Shown: positions 45,885 to 57,258 of the stretch, one piece after another
How the letters are laid out: each line of letters begins with the position of its first letter
Position numbering within the stretch: the stretch's first letter is position 1
Assembly: GCF_023159225.1 (NCBI RefSeq)
Contig: NC_063167.1
Span: forward strand, 3,956,234-4,020,233
Direction: 5' to 3'
From: Perognathus longimembris pacificus
Lineage: Eukaryota > Chordata > Mammalia > Rodentia > Heteromyidae
Length of the DNA: 64,000 nt
Program-made: the position numbers and the translations under genes
The notes under the pieces: model-generated
The model's input: only the letters and a program-made list of their open reading frames with translations
The model's database searches: none
What the model was told of the DNA's origin: nothing

Positions 45885-46247
45885 TGTCTGTAGTTCTGTG
45901 CTTATGATCATGGTTAAAATAGGTATCCTGTTTGAAAGTAGTCATAATTTATGGGGAAATCCTTGGATCCAGATGATACGGTTATGGTAAAAAATAGCCA
46001 GTGGTGGCTACTATTGCTTAAATTACAAAGATGAAGTCCCAAAACAAGAAATTTTCCAGAAACAGAAAAAGAATTAAAGAGTTGATGTCTATGTATTAAG
46101 GAGCTGGCAGCTAGGAGTAGTATTATAGGGAAAGATGTACTGTTTAAATGCTGGAAATAATTTGACTCTGACATTGTTGATCATTTGATATGAGGGAGAA
46201 GAAAACTGAAAATACATGGAAGTCAACTTTAGTAAGATTGTGTGTGT

Positions 46248-46453
46248 GGGCTGCGAATATAGCCTAGTGGTAGAGTGCTTGCCTCCTATACATGAAGCCC
46301 TGGGTTAGATTCCTTAACACCACATATATAGAAAAAGCCATAAGTGTAGCTTGCTGTGGCTCAAGAGGCAGAGTACTACCCTTGAGCAAAAAGAAGCCAG
46401 GGACAGTGCTCAGGCCCTGAGTTCAAGCCCCAGGAATGGCAAAAAAGAAAAAG
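46248..46453 (+). repeat. IDL-Geo SINE
   Basis: Forward copy with both units. The tail runs into a (TG)n repeat (46455-46477); TG sequence also precedes the element, so the target site was probably a TG repeat. Confidence 0.87.
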
Positions 46454-46504
46454 GTGTGTGTGTGTGTGTGTGTGTATGTGTGTATGACTGTGAGTGTGAG
46501 TATA

Positions 46505-46715
46505 TGATGGTCCTGGCACTTGAATCCAGGGCCTGGGCACTGTCTCTGAGTTTCATGCTGAAAGCTAGTGCTATACCACTTGGGCCACACCTCTACTTCC
46601 TGCTCTTTGGTGGTTAGTTGGAGATCAGAGTCCTAAGGTTGGTCTCCAGAGCCATGATTCTTGGATCTAAGCCTCCTGAGTAGCAAGGATTACAGGTGTA
46701 AGCCCAGCACTTGGC
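46505..46715 (-). repeat. 7SL-Geo dimeric SINE
   Basis: Reverse copy with all units, ending 'attacaggtgtaagcccagcacttggc'. Confidence 0.75.
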
Positions 46716-46879
46716 TTAGTCAGATTTTAATAGTTTTTTTTCTTTTTTTTTTGCATAAAAATTTTAGGTAATCCTCAATTTGGTCTTGGAAAATGTTAAG
46801 GTTGTTAGATCATGTTTATTAACATAGTAACAATGTGTGCTCCTTTTGAATTTAAAGCACTTTGATGTGTGTAAACCCA

Positions 46880-46990
46880 CTTAATAACCTGCCTCCTCTT
46901 GAGATAGAAGAATAACTTTACCTTTTTCTGATGAGGTAATACAGAGAAGTTCAGCGATGTTTACTTTCCAGGGACAACTAATAACCTGCT
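46880..46990 (-). repeat. MIR-like relic
   Basis: 'ctgatgaggtaatacagagaagttcagc' resembles the MIR reverse complement. Confidence 0.4.
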
Positions 46991-47110
46991 AAAACTAAGT
47001 TCTTCATAGTTAGCCATAAATGTGAAGGGTCATTATTGGGCTTGTAAACTCTCTTGTTTTATAACTTTTTGGCAAGAGCTATTTTTTCTTCTTTTTAAAA
47101 GTTAATGCTG

Positions 47111-47349
47111 AGTCTGGGCGCTGGTGGCTCACACCTGTGATCTTAGCTACTCAGGAGGCTGAGATCTGAGGATCTGTGGTTCCAAGCCAGCCCAGGCAGG
47201 AAAGTCCAGGAGACTCTTAACTCCAGTAAGCTACTCAAAAAAGCTGGAAGTGGTACTGTAGCTCAAGCGGTAGAGAGCTAGCTAGCCTAGCCTTGAGCAA
47301 AAAGAAGCTCAGGGACAGCACCAGGTTCAATCCCTAAGTCTGGCAAAAG
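47111..47349 (+). repeat. 7SL-Geo dimeric SINE with perfect 13-bp TSD
   Basis: Full-length forward copy flanked by AAAGTTAATGCTG at 47098-47110 and 47350-47362. The intact flanks show that 7SL-Geo moved as one unit. Confidence 0.93.
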
Positions 47350-47827
47350 AAAGTTAATGCTGTGTAGATTCTTATGTGAAAACCTTATCTGCATGAAGTG
47401 GCTGAGAGCAAAGAGCTTGTCTTCCAGTTCCCTCCTGCCTTATTCCATCTTTCATATTGTTACCATACTGTTAGTTAGCGCTCACTGTATATTCTTTTGT
47501 ATGCGTCGGGTGTGGAAATGGTTAATAATGTTGTTGATATGACTGCACAATGAATTTGACTTGACATTGATTTTAGCAAAAATTGTTCTATGTATTTGCA
47601 GCACATATGTGTCCCATTAAAAATATACAAATGTGTAGTAGATTTTTTTTCCCCACAGATGCACATCTGTTTTGAAAGTTTTGAAACAAGTTTTGAGAGT
47701 TTTGGAAGCCTTAACCCTGACAATTTAAAAACCTTTTTCTGACCCTGAACCATTTGTGAATAAGTTGCCAATGTTTATGTCATTCTCAAACCCTTACGTA
47801 TTTCTTACAAATAAGAATATTTTCCTT

Positions 47828-48042
47828 GGGGTGGGGAATGACGCTTAGTGGTAGAGTGTTTGACTAGCATGCATGAAGCCCTGGGTTCGAGTCCTCAGGA
47901 CCACATAAACAGAAAAAGCCAGAAGTGGCTGTGTGGCTCAAGTGGTAGAGTGCTAGCCTTGAGCAAAAGAAGCTCAGGGACAGTGCCCGGGCCCTGAGTT
48001 CAAGCCCCAGGACTGGCAAAAAATAAATAAAAACTAAAGAAA
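47828..48042 (+). repeat. IDL-Geo SINE with perfect 15-bp TSD
   Basis: Forward copy flanked by AAGAATATTTTCCTT at 47813-47827 and 48043-48057; it lies about 400 bases before exon 2. Confidence 0.95.
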
Positions 48043-48439
48043 AAGAATATTTTCCTTTATAGCTGCAATACAGCAATGAAAATTTGGAAACTAACTTTGA
48101 GGCATTTCTGCTACCTAATAATCCTCAGATCCTATTTCACCTTTGCCTGTTGACTTAGCAAGGACCTTTGTGACAAAAAGTCCATCAGGCCTTGGGACAC
48201 ATTTGGTGTCTTTGGTCTCTTTCCACACGGAGCAGTTGGCAATGCCACCTGACTATCACGATCATGACAGTCTGAAGATTGCAGGCCAGTCACTTTGTGG
48301 AATGTTCCTCATTTTGGATTTGTCTGATGTCTCTTCATGATTAGATTTAGGTTTTGCATCTTTGGCAGGAAAATCACAGAAGAGCCAGAATATATCTTTT
48401 TCAAAGATTAGTTTTACATTTTATTTTCTGTTTCCTTAG

Positions 48440-48509
48440 AGCGTTTCCCAAAGTGTATTCTGCGGAACTAGCACCTACTGTGTTCTCAACACCGTGCCAC
48501 CTCTAGAAG
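48440..48509 (+). CDS. CAMTA1: CAMTA1 coding exon 2 (residues 16-38)
   Basis: This 70-nt exon encodes SVSQSVFCGTSTYCVLNTVPPLE plus the first base of the next Asp codon. It is bounded by a pyrimidine-rich acceptor (TTTCTGTTTCCTTAG, ending 48439) and a GTAGGA donor at 48510. It enters in phase 0 and leaves in phase 1, matching exons 1 and 3. The segment is the unstructured leader before the CG-1 domain, and I know no catalytic or binding residue in it. Residue 37 is Leu (CTA); I recall Ile at this position in human CAMTA1, a conservative change. A MIR relic begins less than 100 bases downstream. The exon lies about 28 kb from exon 1. Confidence 0.96.
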
Positions 48510-48569
48510 GTAGGATTTGAAAAAGCTTTTGACTTTCAGGAAGGGGTGGGCTTGGCAGTGAGAGGAACT

Positions 48570-48680
48570 CCTTCATCACAGTACAGTAGAAATAGCCTTT
48601 GACCAGGACGTAGGAGGCCTGGGTTCTGCTTTTAACTGCTGTGTGATCTTAGATGAGTTACTTAATCTTTCTGGGGTAGC
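48570..48680 (+). repeat. MIR
   Basis: 'ggcctgggttctgcttttaactgctgtgtgatcttagatgagttacttaat' (in parts) fits MIR well. Confidence 0.75.
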
Positions 48681-48756
48681 AGAAAAAGTACTTTCTTTAT
48701 TGACAATTACAAAAGGCCACAGTGGATTCAGTTGTACAGAGTGAAAACACTCTGCA

Positions 48757-48791
48757 AATGTTGGATATTAATGCAGATGTTGGATATTAAT
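48757..48791 (+). repeat. Short tandem duplication
   Basis: 'ATGTTGGATATTAAT' occurs twice; a possible second MIR relic follows (48815-48915). Confidence 0.7.
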
Positions 48792-49384
48792 CCTAGAGTT
48801 AGTCCAGTGCTAGGTGCTATGGAGCAGTGTGGCACTGTGGAGGAAGCCACAGGACATGTTTGAGTCCCATGTGTTCCCATGTGTTCTCATCTGTGAAGTG
48901 GGAGCAATTGAGCAGTGTTAAATCATGAAGTGAGAGTGGAATGTAAAGTCAGGTGCCTAAAGATATCATACCAGAGTCCCACAGATGTTTGCCCTCTAAT
49001 TAGAAGAAGAAAGCAGATTCACTCGATCACTTGTAGCTCAAGTTGGAATTGAATGACATAAAGAGGGAGAAGATGCCTTAGGGCCTAAGTGGACACGAAA
49101 GATGATAGTTTCTGTGTCCCTGCTTTGTGTGCCTGCACCCACGTATTTAGATTGAACACATAAGTGCAGATGAACCTGAGTTATGAGATGACTTAAATGT
49201 GAACCAGTAAATTTAATAACATGATAGACAAGAACAAGAAAAATCTGGGCCACATAAAACAGTATGCGGTGATGGTTACATGACACTCTGAAGAGGAGAG
49301 ATGTTAATAACCAGCAAAACTCGCTGTTTTCTACTTAAAAGGTCCTATTTTTTAACCTTAAAAAACTTTCTGGGTTTAATTTAT

Positions 49385-49470
49385 TTTGGAGACTGGCAAA
49401 GAATCATGCAGACTGATCAATGCTTGGCACGTAGTTGGTGCTTAATATTTCTTTTGGATGAGAGTGATTT
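49385..49470 (+). repeat. L2 tail relic
   Basis: 'tgcttggcacgtagttggtgcttaatatttc' is L2 3'-end wording; a similar scrap is at 51150-51220. Confidence 0.45.
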
Positions 49471-51840
49471 GAAGGTCATAGGTTAGTCATAGCAGTATTT
49501 ACTGCTGTGAGTACTGTATTGACTTGAACATAGCAATATGTGCTTATGTTTTCCTGAATCAGTTCTTATCCTACTAATTAAATCTAAGCACATAATAATT
49601 AGAGCTAAACAGAAGATTGTAGAGCTTCCTTTTAATTTTACCACTCCAAGTTGTTGATCAAACATATTCCCAGTAAGATTTAGCAATTGCATGCACAGTT
49701 GTACCAATGCATTTTGAAAGTTCAGTTTAGAGGTTGAGAGATTAATCATAATCAGCTTGATTGAATTACAGTATTAGTCATTACTCAAAAACTAAAATTA
49801 TTTAATTTTTATTAGGAATCTAAACAGAGGTATCACTTTAGGTTATAGCTAGTACAGCTATAATTCCACCTTGCACAAGTCAGAGTGAACCAAGGAACAT
49901 GTCAAATACATTTCTTTTTTTAAATAAAAGAGTTGGCAATGTGCATACCAGTTTTTTAAAAAGACCAAAAGCAAAAATTCTACTTTTTTCTTATTAACTA
50001 AGTGATTGAGCATTTTTGTACATTGTAGAAAGATTTAGCTAAATTATATCATGACTCTATAATTACCATTTAGAAAATATTTGAAGGTTGACTAGAAAGG
50101 ATGGCTTATTCTCTAGAATTATAGCTGTCAGCCAAGGATTTTATCTGTCAATTTCAAGAGCATCACTAGTTACATTTTTATTGTGAAGTAGGTTAGAAAC
50201 TTATTTGTGAACTCCTATATCACAGCATACATGCTCTGTAGATAATGATAATGAAACGTCTCACTGTTGTTTGGCTGACACTTGGGTTTTGCAGTGTCTG
50301 TCAGCGTTTTAACTATTTGGGTTGATATGAGATGCAGTGGAAACCAGTGTGCACTTTAATTTTTTTGTTAACTCAGGATACTGTTAGCAGGATTGAAAGA
50401 CTACCTCATGTATTTAATTACTTGATCATTTATAGCATTGGTAAAAACATAGAACAGTATTTTTAATTAAAAAGACCTTCATGCAGTATCGCCACAGGAA
50501 CAGTTCTTTTCCAGTGTAAAGGAAAAGTTGTTCCTTATCACAGGTTAGCCAGAAATACTGAAATTTGAAAGCATGAGTTTTAACATTTTACCTTTTAAAA
50601 GTTTGTAATAATTCCTTTTCCATTATTGAAATTGCCATCTTCATAATGCTCACTGGGAACATTTACCCATTGTTATGTTTCTTAAAAACATCCAATTTAT
50701 ATTCAGTGTGAACCTAAGATTCTGGAAATGGCACAGTTTAAAAACTGATTAAGGGGAACCAGCCATTGTCCTGTCATACTCCTTTTCCGTTTTAACCCCT
50801 GGCGGAACATCCCCATAAAGTGCTATATTTAGAAACCTGATTGAAACAGTGCTTACACAGCATTTTGCTTTTCCTCTTGAAAAGCCTTTGGGCCGAATCA
50901 CCACTGCCTGATTTGGTATCAGTTGAAGACAGAGATTTTTCTGTAGTGTGAGTTTTACTGTTGGACCCCTCTCCCTGCTTACGCTTTATTTATTAATACA
51001 GGGCTAAAGAGACAGAACATTAACATCAGGTTATGATCATAAACAGAGGTAGAAGTTAGTATTTAGTATTCTGCTCATCAGTGCTCAGAATTCTACCTTA
51101 AACAAATAGCTTTCTCAGCGATAGCACCGTTCATATGCAAGGCATAACTCATGGATTAAGGCCCTAGCACAGTGCTGTGTTTCGTAAAAGGTACCTTGTA
51201 AATATTGACTGAATTGAGTATAGATTTAAGAATTTCACCTCTGCTTTCAAAATTATATACATCATGGGGATTTTTAAAAATGAGAGCAAAACCATTTTAG
51301 GGATAGTGAGAAGGGAGGCGAAGGCTCATATGATTTGTCTTCTGTGCGGTAAAGTTTTATGACCCGTGGCACCTCCCTTGGGAGGATGAAGTGCAGGGAG
51401 CATGCCCGAGCTCATAACATAGAGCAGCTTTTATAGTGCATAATTAATACAGAACGTTCTAGTAGTTGATCAGTTGCTTTTTGGTTTCTAAGCAAGGTTT
51501 AAAAAAAAGCTTAATCTTAATTTTGCTACTAAATTAAAACAGCATCTAAAAAGCAGTTCCTATCTAAGTTTTAAAAAGTTTTTTTTTATGCTGCTATACA
51601 GATATATGACGGTGCTATAGTTCAACTGGCTATGTAGTCCATAGACTAAAAAAGATTTAGTATGCTAAAATTCTCTTAAGTTTATTCCTATAAAATATTC
51701 GATATGATATAGTAAATATTTTTAGACTATTTCTATGCTCAGTCTTTTCTGTGAGAAGAAATGTGTCAATCAGAGGGAAAAAATGTTTGGAGTTTTGTGA
51801 CTTTTGAAGATTTAAAAAAGAATTATTTTATGCCTCTTTG

Positions 51841-52006
51841 TTTTTTTTTTTGGCCAGTCCTGGGGCCTGAGCACTGTCCCTGGCTTCTCTGCCACTTGAG
51901 CCACAGCGCCACTTCCAGCTTTTTCTACATATGTGGTGCTGGGGAATGGAACCCAGGGCTTCATGCTTGCTAGGGAAGCACTCTACCACTAAGCCACATT
52001 CCCATC
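51841..52006 (-). repeat. IDL-Geo SINE with Geo deletion
   Basis: Reverse copy; the Geo unit lacks 'ggacttggactcagg' and part of the 'gctcaaggctagc' segment. Confidence 0.87.
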
Positions 52007-52224
52007 CCTCTTTTATACTTTTTTCATATTCCAAAAAAGACCATATTAAACAAAATTACAGAAACAAAATTACCCGAAAAGTTTATTATTGTATTTTACT
52101 TTTAACATTTTTAGCTAATGCCTATATAAGGTTACTGAGTTGTAAGGTATGTTAAGTTGTTAGTAGTAAATTTTATAGGGATTTGGACTTTGAGGAGAAT
52201 TAGGCAATCTCTAATTCTCTAATG

Positions 52225-52310
52225 AATGATTTGGGAAAACTGAAAATATTAAGTAACTTACCCAAGGTCACACAATTAGAAAGTAGCAGAACTGGGCCAT
52301 ATTCTTGGAC
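52225..52310 (-). repeat. MIR
   Basis: 'aagtaacttacccaaggtcacacaattagaaagtagcagaactggg' (in parts) is MIR in reverse. Confidence 0.8.
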
Positions 52311-53340
52311 TTTTCTTTCTGAGTTAAGTGTTTTTATTACATGTTATTAATATTAGAAAACATTTAAAACTGTAACAAGAACAAATTCAATCTTTACTGT
52401 TTTAATATGCTGTTCCTTAGTGCCTACTTATGCACTGTACCTTTTTTGAATAAGTACTGGGGATTTTATTTAGTATTAGAAACAATGGAGTGAGTAATTT
52501 GAAACCTTGACCTAAATTTGCCACAACTGGCAAGGAATTTGGAGCCAGGCAAAGGGATTATGTTACAGGAGTGGAATCCTATATGATATGTAAATAAATG
52601 ACTAAAATAAATGTTTTATATAATGAAATGATCTCTTCTAGAAAGCATCAAGTAGACTGATTACCAAGGAGTCAGACATGCCATTCTAGTCTGGGAGTTA
52701 TTAATTTTTCTCTAACTTGTATAGAAGAGTTACATTGTAATGTAATACATTAATCCTACAGATATGTGCATGCAAATTAATTACAATGATATGTTTTTAG
52801 ATTCAGGATAGACAGGCCAGCTTCTTTAGCTAACTGCTGGTTTAAATTCCCTATAAGATTTGTGATTTGCTTTTAAGTGGATAAATTTCATTTGTATTTG
52901 TAGAGGATAAAGTAATATTTAGTTTATGAATAAAATAGTCCTGTATTTTATAATTCTTCTTACTTAGAAACCTTTTCAACTGGTCCATGAAAGAGTTTGT
53001 GAGGTTGAATCATTTGCATGTTTGATGTGCTTCATGGGAACATAGAGGAAGATCCTTTAAAGTAATGTCTGGTTCTGGGCATGCTGGGGCATTCCCGGTT
53101 CACTCTGTGGTAATGGAGCAGAGCTCCATCCTACTTTAGAACCTCATGGCCAGATAGACACCTGCTGCAATTGGCTGCAAAGTGTAGATGAGGCTACTAG
53201 GAAAAATAGAATAGAAGCCCTCTGCTGAAGCTCCTGGTCTCACAGCCACTAACCTGAGCTGCTGTTTCTGACCTTGCCAGTGTACTTAAAAGGAGGCTTT
53301 TCTCTTACTTTCTCTGAATTTATTGTTTTCTTCTTTATAG

Positions 53341-53459
53341 ATGATCATGGGAACAGCAATAGTAGTCATGTAAAAATCTTTTTACCGAAAAAGCTGCTTG
53401 AATGTCTGCCGAAATGTTCAAGTTTACCAAAAGAGAGGCACCGTTGGAACACTAATGAG
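53341..53459 (+). CDS. CAMTA1: CAMTA1 coding exon 3 (residues 39-78, start of CG-1 domain)
   Basis: This 119-nt exon completes the split Asp codon and encodes DDHGNSNSSHVKIFLP followed by a Lys/Cys/Leu-rich stretch ending KERHRWNTNE. The CG-1 DNA-binding domain of the CAMTA family begins near residue 63, so this exon carries its first 16 or so residues, including the conserved RWNTNE core. The rest of CG-1 and its nuclear localisation signal lie in downstream exons not reached here. The acceptor is TTGTTTTCTTCTTTATAG (ending 53340). The donor is GTAGAT at 53460, which lacks the usual G at +5, and the intron is in phase 0. No further CAMTA1 coding exon was found up to base 64000, which agrees with the very long following intron known in mammals. 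Confidence 0.97.
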
Positions 53460-54839
53460 GTAGATAAATTTCTGTTTCTAAGGATATAATTATTTTAAGG
53501 GCAAACTTCTTAGGTTGTTTTGTACAACACTGTATATTAGCTTTAAATTAACAATACTGAATTAGGAAATTGTCAATGAAAGGGATATTTAATCTGGATT
53601 TGACAGGAACCGACATGTCTCTTGATCTGTCTCTGATCTGCTTGGCTTGTGTTGAACATGTAAAAGGTGCACACTGACTAACTAAGGCAGCATGAGTTTC
53701 TATGCTTGTGTCTTCCTGCCTATTGGCTTCTTGTATTGGTGATTAATCCTTCCTGCTTCTCAGTTAAGCATTAGTTCCCTGTTGTTACGAATGATGAGCA
53801 TGTGGCAATGTTTCACAGATAGTTCAGTGCTTTGGCAGTGGGGATTTCTGTAGGATTGGGAGGGACAGGTTTCTTATGAGCAGAGCAGTGTTAGTCCTTG
53901 CTGATGAAGGAAGTTTGCTTGGAGAGTTAACTGCTTTACCTTAAGTACAGGGATTTAAAAAATTAGATCTGCGGGTTTATACAGTACATTATATGTTTAG
54001 AATCCAGTTAAAAGTAGATTGCTGAAGTAGAATGAACAAATAGTTTTTTTCTTGGGTGCGTTTCCTTTTTTGGTAAATTTTAATCTGGGAATCTGAATAT
54101 TAGGAGTGCATTACTTTGTTTTCATTTTTATTTTGAGATCTGTGTATTTTAGAGCAATAAGTAGCCTTCAGTGCGGTGATAAGAATTGTGTCTGTGTTCA
54201 TCACCATTTAAGGTGGTATTAATTACTGTGGTGGTGAGAATCAAGTATGGACTACTGGTTTTGTTAGATTGGTCTTCGTCCATTTCTGTTGCCGGTACCA
54301 ACTTTCACTTCCATCTTAGGTTAAAATGCAGCCTTATATTCTTCATCGGCACTTGGTTTTGTTAGGACAGGAGAAGAAAACAGTGTTGTCTGCTAGCCTT
54401 AATCTTTAAAGACTCTTCAGTGCCAATGTCTTGACGCAGAATATTTTGGCCTTGAGTTGTGGGAGGTTATATGGATGAAGAGTGTCTCTATTTTTCATAA
54501 AGTACAGTTTATAAATACGAGAGCTTCTCAGTTTTGTTACCTCATCTCAACTGATTTTAAACTTCTCTTTAGGTGTGTGTATATATTTTGATTATTTGTG
54601 TAACCTATATTTGCCCTTTAAGTAGAATATAGCTGCTTCAGAGACTTGTGGCTTTAACCAGCTTAATAACCATCATCATACATTTTAGATATGGAAACAA
54701 AGTAAGCATGCTGAAAATTAGTCTTAATCTTGGACTGTAACAGTCAGTAATATAGTATTTATTTGGAAGCTACTCAGTAATTTTCTACTAGGTTATAAAT
54801 TATTTAAAAACCTATTATTGTCTTAGAATTTCCTGGAAG

Positions 54840-55098
54840 AAGCTGGGTGCTGGTGGATCATACTTGTAATCCTAGCTGCTCAGGAGGCTGAGAACTGAGG
54901 ATCATGGTTCAAAAGCCTGGGAGGAAAACCAGTGAGACCTTTATCTCCAATAAACAGGCAAAAGGCTACCACTGGAAATATGGCTCAAGTGGTACAGCAC
55001 TAGCTTTGAGCTTTAAAAAAAAAAAGCTCAGACACAGCTCCCAGGCACTGAGTTCAAGCCCCACGACTGGCACAAAAAATGAACTAAATAAAAAAATT
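54840..55098 (+). repeat. 7SL-Geo dimeric SINE
   Basis: Forward copy with both units; an A-run (55015-55025) has grown inside the Geo unit. Confidence 0.82.
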
Positions 55099-55117
55099 AC
55101 CTGAAATAAAAAAAAAT

Positions 55118-55230
55118 TTAGCTTACATTAGTTGCACAGAGATGGATTTCAATGTCACTTAACTGCACAGGTTTAGAGTATGTTCCAGTCAATCCCACAC
55201 CTAGCATTCTCTTCCCCCTTCCCGTGAAAC
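55118..55230 (+). repeat. Possible L1 3'-end relic
   Basis: 'cacagagatggatttcaatgtcac' is similar to 37940-37975 ('acagagctggatttcattgttac'); family inferred. Confidence 0.35.
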
Positions 55231-56089
55231 AAATTTGATACCATATTACTGTTATTCTAGTTTATAATGGCTAGAAAAATGTGTAATGGGGACATACTTT
55301 CAGCGTTATATTTCATATGGAATTGGAAGTATAATTATGACTTAAAATTATACTGGAACCCAGAAATTGTTTGATGTCTAAAATTGTTGGCCTGAAAAGA
55401 TTTACAAGAGTTGATTCCTTAGATCTTTGGGTTAGCTTAGCAGTTTTGGAACTTTTAAGCAATGTCCTTCATCCCTTACATATTAATTTACTTCTAAATT
55501 GTTCCTCTTTGCTAATATATTATAAAGTGCCAGTAAAGAATTTTTTTTTATGGGGGATGAGAGTTGTGTCTGTGTTTTCTCTCAGAACCGGCAGTACAAG
55601 TACTCCGCGGATGACCCCAGGTTGTTCAGGAGAGTAGAGCTGGTGGAGAGTGAAGTATCTTGTCTCAGTTTGGTGACGTGGAGCGCGGGTTCTAGAAGAG
55701 AAGGGTGGGTGGAGCAGGAGCTGAGTGCAGGAGAGTGCTCCAGCACCGGTGGTGGCCAGCAGAGGGAGCACCTCTCACAGGGCCGCCGCCGCCACACCGC
55801 CCCTTCCTCTCTCTGGTGATTGGGCCTGTCGGTGACTCATCAGCTCAAGGTGACCCATCAGCTCAACACCGACTCAGACTTGGAGGAGAGAAGTGATTGG
55901 AAAGGTTTCTCCATATTTCTGTGTGAAGGGCTTCGGTGTGCTTATTTAGAAAAAACACCACCACCTGGCTTTAGGAAAAATAGGAATATTGTGAGAGTGG
56001 AAGAGTTGAATTAGGAGCAGTTAATTCTGTGAAGGGTTATTACCAGGGCATGATCTCCCGTCAGTGTTTTAGTTTCTTTGCCGTGTTTG

Positions 56090-56312
56090 GAGGAACAAGC
56101 AATACCGAGGTTTGAACTCAGGCTTCCATGCTTTGCTGGGCCTTTTCTCTCCTCACTGACCCTCCACCACTTGAGTCACATCCCCATCTTGCTAGTTAAT
56201 TGGAGTTAAAAGTCTCATGGTTTTGTCTACTTGAGCTGGCTCTCAGCCTGGATCCTCAGAATTTAGTTTCCTGAGCAGCTAGGATTTTAGTCGTGAGGCA
56301 CTGGTGCCCAGC
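56090..56312 (-). repeat. 7SL-Geo dimeric SINE, diverged
   Basis: Reverse copy; the Geo unit is altered, and linker and 7SL unit are readable. Confidence 0.65.
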
Positions 56313-56576
56313 TGCACTTGGTTATTTTTGAGATTAAGAGTCTTGATTCTTGCCTAGGATTATGCTTGAACTACAGTCCTCCCCCCTGCCTCTATATATG
56401 TCTGTCTGTCTTATCTATCTATCTAACTATCTAACTCACTTCTCTGGCGTGATAGGCATGTGTCACCACTCCCAGCTACTTGTGTTGAGATGGAGTTTCA
56501 AGTGCATGCCTGAGCTAGCCTTGAACCTCCTGATACGGCATCTCAAGTAGCTAGGCTTACAGGCATAAGCCTGTCC
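56313..56576 (-). repeat. Two old B1-like units with internal (TATC)n
   Basis: 7SL-type reverse sequences ('gcctaggattatgcttgaac' and 'gcctgagctagccttgaacctcc') with a short CTAT repeat at 56399-56435. Confidence 0.5.
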
Positions 56577-57034
56577 AATTTCTTTGTTTTTTAAAAAAAG
56601 TAGGCTTGAATAATTGGAGCAAAATAATTAGTACAGCTATTGAAGTACTTTGTTTGCTCTTTCTATTACCATTTTTCCATGTTCTTTGACCTGCCATCCT
56701 TCATGTTGACATGAAGCTGAAGGAAACCAAGTTCAATGGCTCTCCCAAGGGCTTTCTAGTCCCAGGTGGGGAAAATCCTGTGTAGTCACTGTTGCCTCTG
56801 AAATCCTTTGACTCGCTCAGAAAGTGAAATATAGTCACAGTGCCATTGTGGAGTCTGTTTTCATTCTAGAGTGGAATAAATAGCAATTTTTTTTGGAAGG
56901 CCACATGAAGTAGTCAGTTCATATTGAGAACTGTAGTATAGAGCTTCATTTCTTTAGACCTAGTTTCCCGGGACAGTGATCTTACACTGGAATAGGCATG
57001 CAGGCTAGAAAGCAGTTGAATGAATGGCTAAGTG

Positions 57035-57258
57035 GGTGTTTTTTTTTTGTTGTTGTTGTTTTTGCCAGTCCTGGGCCTTAAACTCAGGGCCTGAGTACTG
57101 TCCCTTGGCTTATTTTTTGCTCAAGACTAGCACTCTGCCACTTGAGGCACAGCCCCACTTCTGGCTATTTTGTATATATGTGGTGCTGAGGAATCGAACC
57201 CAGGGTTTCAGGTATAGGAGGCAAGCACTCTTGCCCCTAGGCCATATTCCTAGCCCCC
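57035..57258 (-). repeat. IDL-Geo SINE
   Basis: Reverse copy with a near-perfect 12-bp duplication AATGGCT(A/G)AGTG (57023-57034 and 57259-57270). Confidence 0.92.

Larger units (their letters stand above)
20278..48439 (+). other. CAMTA1: CAMTA1 intron 1
   Basis: A phase-0 intron of about 28.2 kb. Its first 6 kb (20278-26071) holds the end of the CpG island, then unique sequence with a CT-rich tract (23449-23530), a C-run (22162-22176) and a short TG repeat (24542-24562), and no SINE. From 26 kb on it collects IDL-Geo, 7SL-Geo, L1M, L2 and older SINE copies, densest at 37-48 kb. No further CAMTA1 coding exon was seen. Confidence 0.9.
20253..48471 (+). other. Overlapping out-of-frame 18-codon ORF in spliced CAMTA1 mRNA
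   Basis: A second ATG at 20253, 20 bases inside the CAMTA1 start, sits in a strong context (G at -3, G at +4). In the spliced message it reads MAAENKPEERFPKCILRN and stops at TAG 48469-48471, using 20253-20277 and 48440-48471. The frame is visible directly. Whether ribosomes use it is inference; it could act through leaky scanning past the weaker CAMTA1 start. Confidence 0.4.
48510..53340 (+). other. CAMTA1: CAMTA1 intron 2
   Basis: A phase-1 intron of about 4.8 kb, AT-rich and mostly unique. Only MIR and L2 relics and one IDL-Geo copy (51841-52006) were recognised. The stretch 49480-51120 shows no repeat that I can name. Confidence 0.92.
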
